DNA of 22,117 nt, from contig JSYX01000591.1 of the NCBI GenBank assembly GCA_000787465.1, forward strand, positions 1 through 22,117. Reading direction: 5' to 3'. The notes beneath the pieces were generated by a model. It made no database searches and was not told the DNA's origin. It saw only the letters and a list, made by a program, of their open reading frames with translations. A program made the position numbers and the translations under genes. This document shows positions 8,871 to 19,090 of this stretch, piece by piece. The stretch is from Thermomucor indicae-seudaticae. Its lineage: Eukaryota; Mucoromycota; Mucoromycetes; Mucorales; Lichtheimiaceae. Numbering within the stretch: the first letter of the stretch is position 1; every line of letters starts with the position of its first letter.

Positions 8871-11800
8871 TTAACGCAGAAAGATGCTGTGAATCTGCTC
8901 AAATTCTGCGGCGCTAGTTAATTGGATGCGATGGGTACTAGTCTTGGTGTTATTCGCGTTGGGTAAAGCCATAGAGGCAAGTCGTTGGGGTATCTGTACT
9001 TTGGCAATAGACTGCTGCAAGTAGTCCAAGGGGTTATGTAATGGCTAAAGACGTAAATAATTTCAGAAACATTTCCCGTTTGATGAAGTTTTATGAACAA
9101 CGTACCTGGATGGTCTTGGCGGATGGCTGTTTTCGGCTATTATTATCCGGACATTCACCAAATCGAAGATGTGTCAATTTATGACGCAGCTGCTCACTTC
9201 TCTGCTTGATTGTGTAAAAGACAGATTGTTGTGCCTGGTATTGATAGTCTGGAGACTTCTTTATGCTCTGCCATTGACCAGGACGACCTCGTCGGTCAGC
9301 AGACAGGGCAACGACTCTGGGAGAGGCACAAGCGGTCCGCATATCCTTGACTAGCATTCGCGTCTCTACAGTGACGGACCGCACGAGGTCTTGAGGGGTT
9401 GTACTCTCCTCTTCTTCGTGGGACACGGGTGCCGGTGGTAGTCCTTCGAGTTTCAAAGAGCGCACAAGGTCGCAACTCTTCAAATGAGCATTTTCGGCCC
9501 GAAGATACCGGATACCTGCCTTTAATCGTTCCATCTTAACGTATCACCATGTGAGTTACCGTATCTTCCGCTGACTTAGCGAGATAATATCTTTACCTGT
9601 TCATGCAAGTCGTGAGAGTTATCATCATTCTCCTGGTCTCCGGATGACAGACCACCGAAGTCAAATCCGGTCAATGGTTTCGGCATCGACGATCGCTTGT
9701 TCTCGTTCCTGGCCGCCATTGCTCTCTTGAGCTGGATATTTTCTTGCTCAAGCGCTTCATATTCTGCTTGAAGGTTCTCCATAGCTTCGCTATACATCTG
9801 GGCCTGCGCTTGAGCTTTGTCTAGTTCTTCTTCCAACATGTGGATCTGCTCAGCATCCTTTTTGGCATTTTCCATGCGTTTCTCGAGCAGTTCACATTTG
9901 ACATTCGATTCTTGTAATGCTTGGTCCTGTACAAAAATAATTGTTACAAACAATGCATATTCCCGGCTATCATTCCTTTACCTTTAGTCTTAGATCTTTA
10001 TGGAGTTTGACAATCTCTTCGCTGTGCTGTTGCAGCTTGCGCTCCAGGTCATGGTTCATAACGACCTCAGCCTTCATATCAGACGCCCGCTGAATCCATG
10101 GAGGTACTCCGGTGGCGACTACTTAGAGTAAAATATCGGTCAGCATGATTTCACACAATACTAAACCAGCACTTGTCGATTTACTTTTGTCCGTTCGGTT
10201 ATCTCCTTCGATGCGCTTCAGGGTAATGCCAAGTTCACTTGACAAGGACTTGATCATCTTGAGACAGCCATCCCACATGCTTGACTCCGAGATATCCAAT
10301 AGCTCGTCCGTCTTTGTATATATCATTTGCTGAATCGCTTTGACACTGAGTTCTTCTCGGCTTCCGCGTTTAGCATCGATGTAATGCAAAATTTGCTTCA
10401 GTGCCTGGTATAGACCTTTCTTGTCAGTTTGCTAGGTCCCGCATCGTACCACAGCTTTCTTCATACCTCGAAACAGAACTGACTCAATTTGGAGCTCAAG
10501 GCATACATTGTCTTGAAACGCTGCATGTGCTCAGCTTTCGGTGTGAGTGCTTGTTCAGCCAGATCATCCAATTGACGTAAAAGTTTCCTGCAGAGTTGTT
10601 ATGAATGTGTTAGCACATGTAGAAATTGCGCAAAAGGAAATAACTAGTAAACCGTACTTGGCCGTAATCTTGCTGCTCTTTGTTTCGGTAATAAGGCGCG
10701 TCAAAGGCTCAAAATACTCATAGTCCAGACGATCCATGCCTTCGGTCACCACCATGCCTGAAGGAAGCATAGTTAGTTAAAGGGAGAGGGAGCAGACTGC
10801 GAGCATGAACAAACTTTATAAATTACCTTCAGATCTGACAGCCCTGTAAACAAGTTGCTTGACGAAAGTAAACTCGACCACCATCTTATCGGCATTCATA
10901 TCTAATGCTCTCGTTAAACCATAGAACAGATCTGCGTTTCCGACGTCGCTAGTCTGGGCGAGATATATCTCAGCCAAATGCTCCAGATGGCTGATTATTC
11001 TGCACATACAAACGCATTCGTGTGAATATCCGAGACAAGCTAGACTTTGCATGACTCCATCACGTACCTATGTAGATCAAGGACACACTCAGATTCATTG
11101 GCTTCATCTGTACGGAAGAACTCGACAATAGCATTCAGCCTAATTATCTACAGTGAGCTGTACTACCTCAATGGCTATCCCATGCAAATATCTAGGAATA
11201 CCTTCGTTCACTCCCGGCCAGATCTTGGTATACCCGTGCCATTTTTATAAATTCTTCTGGCGTGCAGTGTCTGATATATGTAACAAAGCGCTTCGCAAGG
11301 TCACTCAACCACGCAGCCTTTTGTCTCATCTATATTCGTTAAGCGCACGTTAGACTGGTAAGTATTCCAACCTCTTCTCTCAATCTCCTGCCTCTTTACC
11401 TCACAAACAGACACCAGACTCTCGGAAACGTCTTCCATAATCTTTTCGCTGATTGGATAGTTTTGATCAAGATGCTTGATAACGAGTTCTGATTTAAAGA
11501 CGATGCGCTTAAAGAGCAGCAAACACGAAATCGGGTCGTTCTCGGTCTTGAAGAAGGCATCCGGTAAATAAGGTTGAATGTAGCTTAGACGATCGTTGGC
11601 CTGTGCTGCATCCAGTTTGCGAAGCTCTAGATCGATCGCTTTCGCTTGTGCTTTCATAACCGTCGACTGAAGTTGAAGATTCAAAGACATCATGGTCTGA
11701 GACTGGCTAGTAAGGCTCATATTCTGAGATTGTTGATGCTCTTGCTTTTGTCTCAGTTGTTCCAGATCACTGGCAATGAAGAAGCAAAGCATAAGCTAAC

Positions 11801-14678
11801 CATATATATATCTAGCGATGGAAGAAGAAAAAAATCAACCAACCTTTGCAAGTGTTGGACCAGTTCACGGAATTGCTGAATAGTAGCCTCATAGTCAGCG
11901 TTCGTCTCTTCAGAAGCACGCAAACGCTCCAATTGTTCGCGCAAAAGCATATCCCGATGATCTATAGATATGAGCAATACATTGAGTATATCATGATGCA
12001 GAAGAGTGTTTTCGTTCATTTGGCTGCTGATATACATACCAATCTCAGCTTGAAGCTGCCTCTCAGTTTCGACATGATTTTCTTCGAGTTCATCAGCCAG
12101 CTCTTTAAGGGCCTCCAGATCCTCCACTGTGGCACTCATTTCTTCCAACTTTTCAGTTAGAGCCAAATTCTTTTCTGTCAATTGCTCAACCAGGTCTTCG
12201 GCTCCAATGGCATCATCCAAGCGCTGACGCAGATCCTCAATATGCGCCTCTGCGGTTTCTAGTTTTGCCTTTACTTTTTCATATTGAACTACATAAAGAA
12301 CATCAGCACGTCAATATTGCTTTGGCATCCTCAAAGAGAGAGAAACACCATGGGCAAGCAAACCTTTAATATCTGCAAGCTCAAAATTCTCTATTTCCAA
12401 TTCTTTTATCCTTAAGTTCAGTTCGGCTTCCTGTTCGTTTGCAGCATCACGAAGTCTATATATGACAGAAAAATCCATCAGCCCCATAGTCAAGCTTTCC
12501 TGCGTTTCATCACGACACTCACCGTATCAGAGCCTCTCGCAAACGCTCGTTGTGTCGCTCGAGCTGTACAATTTCCAACGGCGTTCTTTCGCCGCCGTTC
12601 GGGTCTGGAGGTCTATTCATAATATCTTTTGGGCCAAATAAAAAAAAGATGGTCTATAAAAACTCTTCCACCGGAAACTGATCCAACCTATTACAGTTTA
12701 CCTGCTTCTTTCTTGAGAATGTCCAAATCCAAACTAATCTCTTGAATCTTGTCCTTCAAGATATCGACTTCCTGCTGCAGAACTTCAGCACGTTCTTCCG
12801 CATACTCCTTGTCCAATGTCATCATTTCAAGCGAATCTGCCAAATCATTAAATCGTATTTCTAACGATTCTTTGTCGGCTGTGGTCTCCTTGAGTTCGCG
12901 TTTTGTTTCTCGAAGGTCCCTTTGCAATTCGGCAATTTTATCTGTGCAACAGTAAACGGATCAATCTCCTTCCTTTCCGTTCCGGTAAGTTTGTTTGATT
13001 ACCTTGCAATTTGTTGCGCAGCGTCAAGAATTGTTCCGCTTCCTCTTTGATCTTTTCATGCTCTCGATACCGCTCGCGATCTTCCTGACGTTTCGCCTCC
13101 AGGACTTTTAACCTGAACCGCAACTCTTCATAGTCCTTCAGCGGCACAGTCTAAAATATGTGTCAGAAAATATTCAAGGTCCTAAACCAATAAGAGCCTG
13201 TCTTTTGTACCTGCTCCGACTTGCTGACTGGCATGGTGGCGGCAAGAGCACCATAAGACGGCTGCGGCATGTAATCGTGATGTTGTGAAGAATGAGGACT
13301 ATCCAAACTGTGATTTTTGGCTAAATGTTCAGTAGTTTCGTCATCTTGATCATCTTCAATAGGTGTTGCTGGAGAGTCTTTGTCAGAACTGTCTTCCTCC
13401 TCTTCGTCTTCTTCGGTGTAATCTGTTGAAGTCCCGTTGCTTTCATCAGGTTCGTCTTGACTGCTTTCGTTGTCAGTCATCGTCTGCTGCCGTTGTTGTT
13501 GTTGGAGCCTGAATAGTTCTTGCTGCTGTCGAATTCGTAACTGCTGCAGCTGCTGTTCTCGTGCCTGTTGGAGTGCCCGTTGGGCTGCGAGTTCCTGTTC
13601 CTCTTCCTCTTCCTGAGCTCTACGAAGAGCCTCTTCTTCCTCTGCTTCCCGCTGTGCTCTGAGAGCTTCTTCTTCAGCTTCTCGAGCTTGCTGTGCTCTA
13701 AGAGCCTCCTCCTCTGCTTCTCTAGCTCGCTGTGCTCTAAAAGCTTCTTCTTCGGCTTCTCGAGCTCGCTGTACTCTCTGAGCTTCCTCCTCTGCTTCTC
13801 TAGCTCGCTGTGCTTCTTTTGACTCACGAGCCAGGGCACCCCCAATAGTTCCCGAACGCTGACGCCCAGTAGGCGCTTCTTTCTTTACGTACATACTCTT
13901 TCGGCGAGTTGCGGTCGCAGTGGGTGTTGCTGCTGCTGCTGTTGACTGACGTGTTCCATTGGTGGCCGGTTTCGTAGCAGCTGTGGAAGAAACCAAGGAG
14001 GATGGCCTTCTACCGTTTGTCGTCGTCTGTTGTGCTCGAGCTCGAGGAGAAGGAGCTTGGGCTGCTGCTGCCGATGCTGCCATGGATGCTCTCCTCTTGG
14101 CCAACGTCGGTTGTTGTTGTTGTGTCATGGAGCGTCGAGCAGCTGCTTTCACAGCACGACCTGGATCTTGTTGAGGCTTTTGTTGAGCGTCCCCAGTACG
14201 ATTGACTCTAGGAGACGCAGGTGTTTCGTCATCCTTTTTTAAAAAAGGGAAAGGAAGAATTAGACGAAATAAACAAAATGTCAGATTGAGAAGCGTTTAC
14301 CTCGATGCTACTTTTCGAGGAAGAAGAAACGACTTTGACATGCATGGGACGAACAAATACACCATGATTGGGTTTACACTCAAAGTATCGTTTTCCTTGA
14401 ACCACACCATTATTTTTGCCTATCGGTTCGTCTAATTCCACACCGACCCATTTGCCAGTCTGAAAACTGGTCACGCCCGCATAACGCACAGTGCCGAGAT
14501 TCTCTCCGTTGACAATTACTCGGGCCCCTGTTTGAATTTCGGGTGGTAGAGTGTTGTTGTCGCTGTTGTTCGCTGCTGTTGATTTAGTAGACGTAGCCAC
14601 TACACTGCTGTGAACACTACTTCGACGAGCACCGAGAACGACAGATTGGCGTCTCCGTCGATCGACTGCGGATGACAT
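8871..14678 (-). CDS. DCTN1: Dynactin large subunit p150Glued
   Basis: p150Glued is the dynactin arm that binds microtubules and dynein intermediate chain. Nineteen exons: 14678-14301, 14233-13211, 13150-13003, 12941-12702, 12625-12523, 12455-12364, 12288-12040, 11961-11844, 11769-11400, 11329-11202, 11139-11068, 10999-10827, 10757-10658, 10587-10467, 10431-10185, 10121-9982, 9926-9597, 9534-9106, 9044-8871. Phase is kept throughout; 1544 aa. The CAP-Gly domain is residues 51-115 (GARVIV, GKWVGVELDEPI, GKNNGVVQGKRYFEC, GVFVRP). A basic Ser/Ala/Thr-rich stretch (155-259) follows, then a charged helical repeat (260-376), an acidic segment (381-428) and coiled coil 1 (about 468-790). The conserved dynactin domain spans about 790-1090 (KAQAKAIDLELRKLD, SYIQPYLPDAFFKTENDP, LLLFKRIVFKSEL). 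Coiled coil 2 is about 1190-1325, and IRYLRAENAHLK begins the C-terminal part. The intron at 10432-10466 is only 35 bp, unless the acceptor at 10420 (47 bp, four residues fewer) is used. Confidence 0.96.
13613..13804 (-). repeat. 39-bp tandem coding repeat in p150Glued
   Basis: Four to five imperfect 39-bp units encode the 13-residue pattern AREAEEEALRAQR (p150 residues about 270-333), grading into EEEEEQ and Q-rich helix to residue 376. Unit boundaries drift at the third codon position, so the copies are not very recent. The alternating Glu blocks and Arg resemble single stable alpha-helices. It lies in the 1023-bp second exon, by far the largest exon of an otherwise finely split gene. Confidence 0.85.
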
Positions 14679-15194
14679 GTCGCTTTAACAACCCGCAACC
14701 AAAAATGAGAGAATAAACTAATAAATCAGTTCTAAGGGTATATGGTTTACGTAAGAAAGAAAAAATAAAAAGAGGACGTCGCAAAAGCAGCAATAAAGCA
14801 ACACTATAGAGAAAAAGACACAGTATTGCTATTGTCTGCAAATGCTTGGAAGAGGAGATAGAGAGGGAAGAAGGTCTCGAGACAGTTTCTCTCTTTCTGT
14901 CCTTTTTCTTGCGGAGCCTGCATGCCCTTTCGTGACACAAATCTTAAGGAAGACTTGCTTAGTATGGATTTTCCTCCACGGTTCATGCGAGATGTTGCAT
15001 AAAGATGATTTTGAGGGCTGCCTTGCGTAAACAACAGTAAAAGGATGACATCATTGAATCTGCTTTGATTTCTCGAGGTTCGTGACGAACTTGGAGACGG
15101 CAATGGATCTGCAAGGCAATTCAGGGCAACAATTCAATGTCAGCGATACAAAAAAAGAAAGTGAAAAAAGCTTTCATTCCTCGCGCACGCGACC
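14679..15194. promoter_or_regulatory. Divergent promoter region, p150Glued / RNase H2B
   Basis: These 516 bp lie between the start codons of two divergently read genes and must contain both 5' leaders and both promoters, or one shared bidirectional promoter. No TATA box is evident near either start. An A-rich tract (about 15150-15172) precedes the RNase H2B ATG. No ORF here can be supported. The assignment rests on position alone. Confidence 0.5.
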
Positions 15195-16639
15195 ATGAGC
15201 AAGCCCTTTATGGCATTTAGCAATGTGCAGACGCAAAGTGAGTTGGTCGGTTGTTATGAATCTGTTTCAATTGTTTCTGAAACGCTTGGTCGGTAATAGA
15301 TCTCGAACAACTCATTGCGTTCAGCCTGCCATGCCCCAGAACGGGTAAATCTTGTCAGCGTGATAGAGTCTCTTGACGAAAAACTAAGGCGCATCAAAAA
15401 GGCGAACAGAACGTTTATTTTACGGATGCCGAGCAAGGAGGGAATTTATATGAGATACAGAAAGTCGCGGGCGTGGGGCGAAAAGCCTGTTGGTTGATAG
15501 ATCACGCATTATATAACGGTCAGTAGGCCGGATGATGAAGATGCATAGCGGTGCGGGTACTGATCTTTGGCATGCAGACGGTACTATGAAACTCATATCG
15601 ATCGTGGATCCGCTGTTCGTAGCTTTACCTATCTTGGAGCGAGCTCGTGGACAAGTACGTTTGGATTATCTGAGTTGTGATCATTGCCTAAACATTTGGG
15701 CTTCATAGATGGCTGAATCCGAAGGCAAGTTCAGAACCCTTGACGATATCTTTAGCATCGAAAACCTTGGAGTCCCAGAAAATGACTATACACCGGCAAT
15801 GGAACCCCATCGGTTAATAGAATTGAATGGGTTCAAAGATCAATTGGCGCACTTGTGCGACGTGCAAGGTAGGCCCTCTAATCGTCTCTTAGTACATATA
15901 TGCATATGGATCATACCAAAACTCTGTGTGTGAATATAGAGATTGTCGATAACATCCGCGTGTATCGTTTAAACAATGATAAAGTATTGGAATGGCTACA
16001 AAAAAAGGTACGGAAAACTTTACCAAGCGAAAAAGTACGTGTTCTTGACGTGTAGTAGGTGAATCGGCTACTTCCAAAGTTCGAAAGCATACCCGCTTTA
16101 TCAGACGCGGTTGCAGCTGACACTGATCCCTCCAAGTCATTGTCGGAGAAAGACAGACAAGGTACGAGAGTTAATGATGCTCAAGTATCTCGTCGAAGCA
16201 GCGTCTTAACACACAGACACTCATTAGACACGCTTCGTGAAGAAGCCATTTATCTTTATGGCAAATACCTGAGTGCTGAATGGTTTAAAAAGCTTCTGGA
16301 ATGTTTCAAGTAAGCGAGTTCTTATTGCAACCACCCAGGTTTCAGATACTAACCCTCGCGAAAGTCTAGATGAAATCAAAACGGAACAGGAAATAGGCGG
16401 GGATATTACAAATTACTTCACCAGCTCTCCAAGTGTTTATTTAAATGCTGCAGCTTCGAAGGCAACGGCAGATGAGTCTTCTGCTAAAGTTCGTAGATGC
16501 GCGTCTAAAACTTCATTTTAGCATTACTAACACTTTTTTTGGCCTACAGAAAGCGAGAAAGGCTGAAGTTCCGCGCAGCCTCCGGAATGTTAATACTCGC
16601 GGCATCAGGTCTCTGACTAGTTTCTTCAAAAAACAATAA
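15195..16639 (+). CDS. RNASEH2B: Ribonuclease H2 subunit B
   Basis: This is the non-catalytic B subunit of the nuclear RNase H2 trimer, which removes ribonucleotides and RNA-DNA hybrids. Nine exons: 15195-15237, 15300-15344, 15402-15518, 15578-15654, 15709-15868, 15940-16007, 16059-16309, 16365-16488, 16550-16639. The sum of 975 nt gives 324 aa, against about 312 in human. The triple-barrel part shows LPCPRTGEQNVYF (24-36), the ACWLID motif (58-63, family SWFI) and DGTMKLISIVDPLFVALPIL (69-88). EGKFRTLDDIF and the helical part VLEWLQKKVNRLLPKF follow. The C-terminus IRSLTSFFKKQ (314-324) is a PCNA-binding-like motif without the leading Gln, as in the animal protein. The ATG has a good context (ACCATGA) and an in-frame upstream stop. 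Introns are 51-71 bp; the last two have TACTAAC branch sites. The first two exons are only 43 and 45 nt. Alignment is from memory, but the block spacing matches closely. Confidence 0.9.
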
Positions 16640-16770
16640 GTCGGTTTCATATGACCGCGCATCAATCCCACTAACTGACAATCATGCATTTCAGCAGTTT
16701 CAACTACTGTACATTTTTTTGTTCATTGTATCTGTAGTATAATTAATTCCGTGGGCCTTTTCTCGAAAGA

Positions 16771-16780
16771 TATATAAAGG
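16771..16780 (+). promoter_or_regulatory. TATA box (TATATAAAGG)
   Basis: A consensus TATATAAAGG lies 34 bp before the ATG of the 53-codon ORF at 16814, which predicts transcription from about 16800-16810 and a very short leader. It lies 131 bp after the RNase H2B stop, so it would serve a separate downstream transcript. It is the clearest TATA element seen in the window. Confidence 0.5.
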
Positions 16781-16813
16781 CTGACGGTGCGTCTCATACC
16801 GCAGTGTTCAAAG

Positions 16814-16975
16814 ATGAATTTCTCTCGCCTTGTTATTGAACTGCTTTTGTTGTGTATTGTCTATACGGTCGGCAAGTTTCGGCGCCTACAAAAACAACGG
16901 AAACGCAACGTTACGCACGAATCGTTCTTTGAGTTTGAGAGCGTTAACGACGAGGTCTCTCAAGAAATCACATAG
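16814..16975 (+). CDS. Candidate single-pass membrane microprotein, 53 aa
   Basis: The frame begins MNFSRLVIELLLLCIVYTVG, a hydrophobic segment (about residues 6-19), followed at once by the basic cluster KFRRLQKQRKR and a polar acidic C-terminus ending DEVSQEIT. The layout fits a signal-anchor protein with a positive-inside flank, or a short mitochondrial membrane protein. A TATA box sits 34 bp upstream of the ATG. I do not recognise a family. There is no visible intron, and a 53-codon ORF can arise by chance, so support rests on the TATA box together with the ordered hydrophobic/basic/acidic layout. Confidence 0.4.
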   Translation: MNFSRLVIELLLLCIVYTVGKFRRLQKQRKRNVTHESFFEFESVNDEVSQEIT

Positions 16976-17565
16976 GCGCATGGACACAATATTAATAATT
17001 TGTTCATAGGATGACATGCTTCCTGCGCGAATCAGGGTCAACCCATCGTACTGGAGATAGCAAGCCTGTACATCAGAGCAGCAGTTGGTGCAAGAACTGA
17101 CGAAAACCGAGATGCTCTTCTTCTAATAATAATCCGTCGTTACTGTACATCTTCTAATAAACCAGCAGGGCTCTCATGATGTGATAATTGCACCGTGTTT
17201 TCTCATAAGCCATAGAAGGTCCACCTTTTCATCGTTTGCTCTTGAGTTATTCAAAAGTTTGTTGCTGTAACTTGCTACACACCCCGGACATCTGTATGTT
17301 TAACGAAATTGCTCGGTTTTCTGGGTTACACACAATTGCTACCCCACACTCTTTGGATTACACTGAATGCTTTATGCAGCTTTGGTATCCACTTTCTCGG
17401 AAGCTCTTCTTTAACGACCTGTATTCCCTCTCTCCACTGATTCACTCGAGCTTCCCGTCGCGAAGCGAGGGTGCTTTTGCAAGTCTTCTAATAAAAATCA
17501 AGTGGCCGTTACAAGTTATATCTCCCATACTGTTAAAATGGGCAGCCAAACATCTCTCTCTTTAA
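16976..17565. other. About 590 bp without a supportable gene
   Basis: The longest open frame is 17236-17565 on the plus strand (109 codons, Leu/Ser/Cys-rich, no domain seen). It has no upstream signal or conserved motif and is treated as chance. A short inverted motif (CGTCGCGAAGCGAGG) lies near 17457. Nothing else was seen. Confidence 0.45.
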
Positions 17566-17997
17566 TCATCGTTTTTTTGTGAGCGAATCAGCGCTTATCA
17601 GGTCTGCAGTGATCAAATGAGCCATTCTAATATTTGTATTGTCTTCAAAGAAAGAAACAGGTGACATATCGAACCCGGAAGGGAAAGCGCTCAGAGTGCT
17701 AATACGCAAGCAGTGTGCCGGACAGCTTACCATTTGCAAAACGCAGTCTTTACCCGTAACCTGGACTGTATCAGCATTTACTAGCTCATCATTGACCATC
17801 TTCCGTAGGAAAATATGAAACTGCAACTTTCTATTCCCCTGATTGAAGCAAAAGTTAGGCTTACGGTCCGTCTTAATATCATGATTCCAACCTGTTAGAC
17901 TTATCGTATATTCCCCAAACCGATATGTGAAACCAGATGCTATATAGCCAACAGCGCCAAAGATTTTCGATAGCAAGTGAGGATCCAGTTTTGCCAA
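17566..17997 (-). CDS. Unrecognised ORF, 143 aa
   Basis: An open frame starts MAKLDPHLLSKIFGAVGYIA and ends ISADSLTKKR. Composition is balanced with no low-complexity bias. It contains a Gly/aromatic-rich part (GFTYRFGEYTISLTGWNHD) that could be beta-structure, a KLQFHIFLRKMVNDEL segment and four Cys. No signal peptide, membrane segment or known motif is evident. No intron is required. It lies downstream of, and on the same strand as, the degraded family member at 18404-19040, so it may be the 3' part of that locus. Existence as a real gene is uncertain. Confidence 0.3.
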   Translation of the reverse strand: MAKLDPHLLSKIFGAVGYIASGFTYRFGEYTISLTGWNHDIKTDRKPNFCFNQGNRKLQFHIFLRKMVNDELVNADTVQVTGKDCVLQMVSCPAHCLRISTLSAFPSGFDMSPVSFFEDNTNIRMAHLITADLISADSLTKKR

Positions 17998-18403
17998 GAA
18001 TCACAAAAAACAGACAAGTTGCATGAAACATGGCTGACATCATCAGACCATATAAAACGGACGAAAACTCGTTTTGTTCTTTTGCTTGCTGTTCTTTTCT
18101 TAAAGGCACTCTGCCTTCCATTGCTGCATGTGACCGTCATGTCGCCATGTCTGAGGCGCCAAACCAGTCTGGACATCATCGCGCCGTCAAGATTGGAAGC
18201 CTTTTGAGTCTGCAATCGTGTTGGGCAGGTCTGCGAGCATCCTTTGTTACGGCTGGGTGATTCATCATGTGGGGCTGGTGCCACGTAATCGTCTTTTGGC
18301 TTTGTTACAAGGGTGCGCTGGCCCCATGGTGAGCGCGAACACTGGTGACTACATTTTTCTTCACCATAGAGAACGCACGATATTGAATCCCATCGCGGTG
18401 TTG

Positions 18404-19040
18404 TCAGTTTATGAACTGAAGTCGGCGTATGCGCTTGCGCAAATCTTTCAGGTTGCCACGGGAGTCGGGGATGGGAATGGATCCGATCCTTTGCGCCACA
18501 TAAAAGCCTTGCGGAGGCAAAGTTAAGGCCATCAATTCTCCGTCCAACCGGTTGCCTGGAACGTTGGTACTGTTGTCCGCATGGTTTCTTTTGCACTAAC
18601 GCCGCTTCGTTTGCATATACTACCCATCAAATTCTTTCCGTCACGCTGCACTTTTCGATGATCTGAGAGAAATTTATCGGCACCCCGGACGTTGCTCGCG
18701 TACTCACCGTTCAGCACGTCATACGGCTCTCCATCAAGTTCCATGGTGGCCGGCATATCGATTCTGTCACCCATGGTTACGTTTTCTTCGTGCGATCTTT
18801 TGCCGGTAGCCGTCGAATAGTCGGAAACCGACTCCCCCTAAGTGGAATCAACAATAAAATCAGCTTTTGAGCCACAATAGCTCACCGGTTAACGTTGAGC
18901 AATTACGCACCACTTGATTTCCAGGTACTCGTCCTCAAGCATCATCTCCATAATTGGGGTCCAAACTTTCCCACATAATCCTGCTCGGTAGCCGATTCTC
19001 GTATTTGGGGGATCCAAGATCGATCTTTTTTTTGCACATG
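18404..19040 (-). pseudogene. Frameshifted member of an uncharacterised fungal ORF family
   Basis: Minus-strand coding pieces join well. A first exon ends at 18907 (GLCGKVWTPIMEMMLEDEYL, then EIKWC). A 69-bp intron with GTAATT and TTAG borders follows at 18838-18906, and an exon starts at 18837 (GESVSDYSTATGKR, DGEPYDVLNGEYASN, KFLSDHRKVQRDGKNLMGSI, VPTFQATGW). At 18532-18540 one base appears lost. The original frame stops at TGA right after GWTEN, while the next frame resumes with MALTLPPQGFYVAQRIGSIP and GNLKDLRKRIRRLQFIN to 18404. The KxWTPxME, GESVS and DVLNGEYAS blocks recall hypothetical proteins that I have seen repeated in Mucorales genomes; I know of no function. A sequencing error could mimic the frameshift. 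Confidence 0.5.
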
Positions 19041-19090
19041 TTAGATTTGAAAAGCTTGGTTTCTGAATATTCGACGACTCACACATGAGC

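Noticed and set aside
13477..13845. 122-codon minus-strand ORF with Lys/Glu/Leu repeats
   Set aside because: It is the p150Glued repeat exon in another frame. The correct frame joins smoothly to exons on both sides.
15254..15436. Minus-strand 60-codon ORF that seemed reminiscent of the RNase H2B barrel
   Set aside because: It is opposite to the real gene. The plus-strand exons at 15300-15344 and 15402-15518 give the proper block order and phase.
17940..18596. 218-codon minus-strand ORF
   Set aside because: Composition is Arg/Ser/Cys-rich with no domain. It overlaps, in another frame, the better family-like sequence that ends at 18404, and shows no splice or start context.
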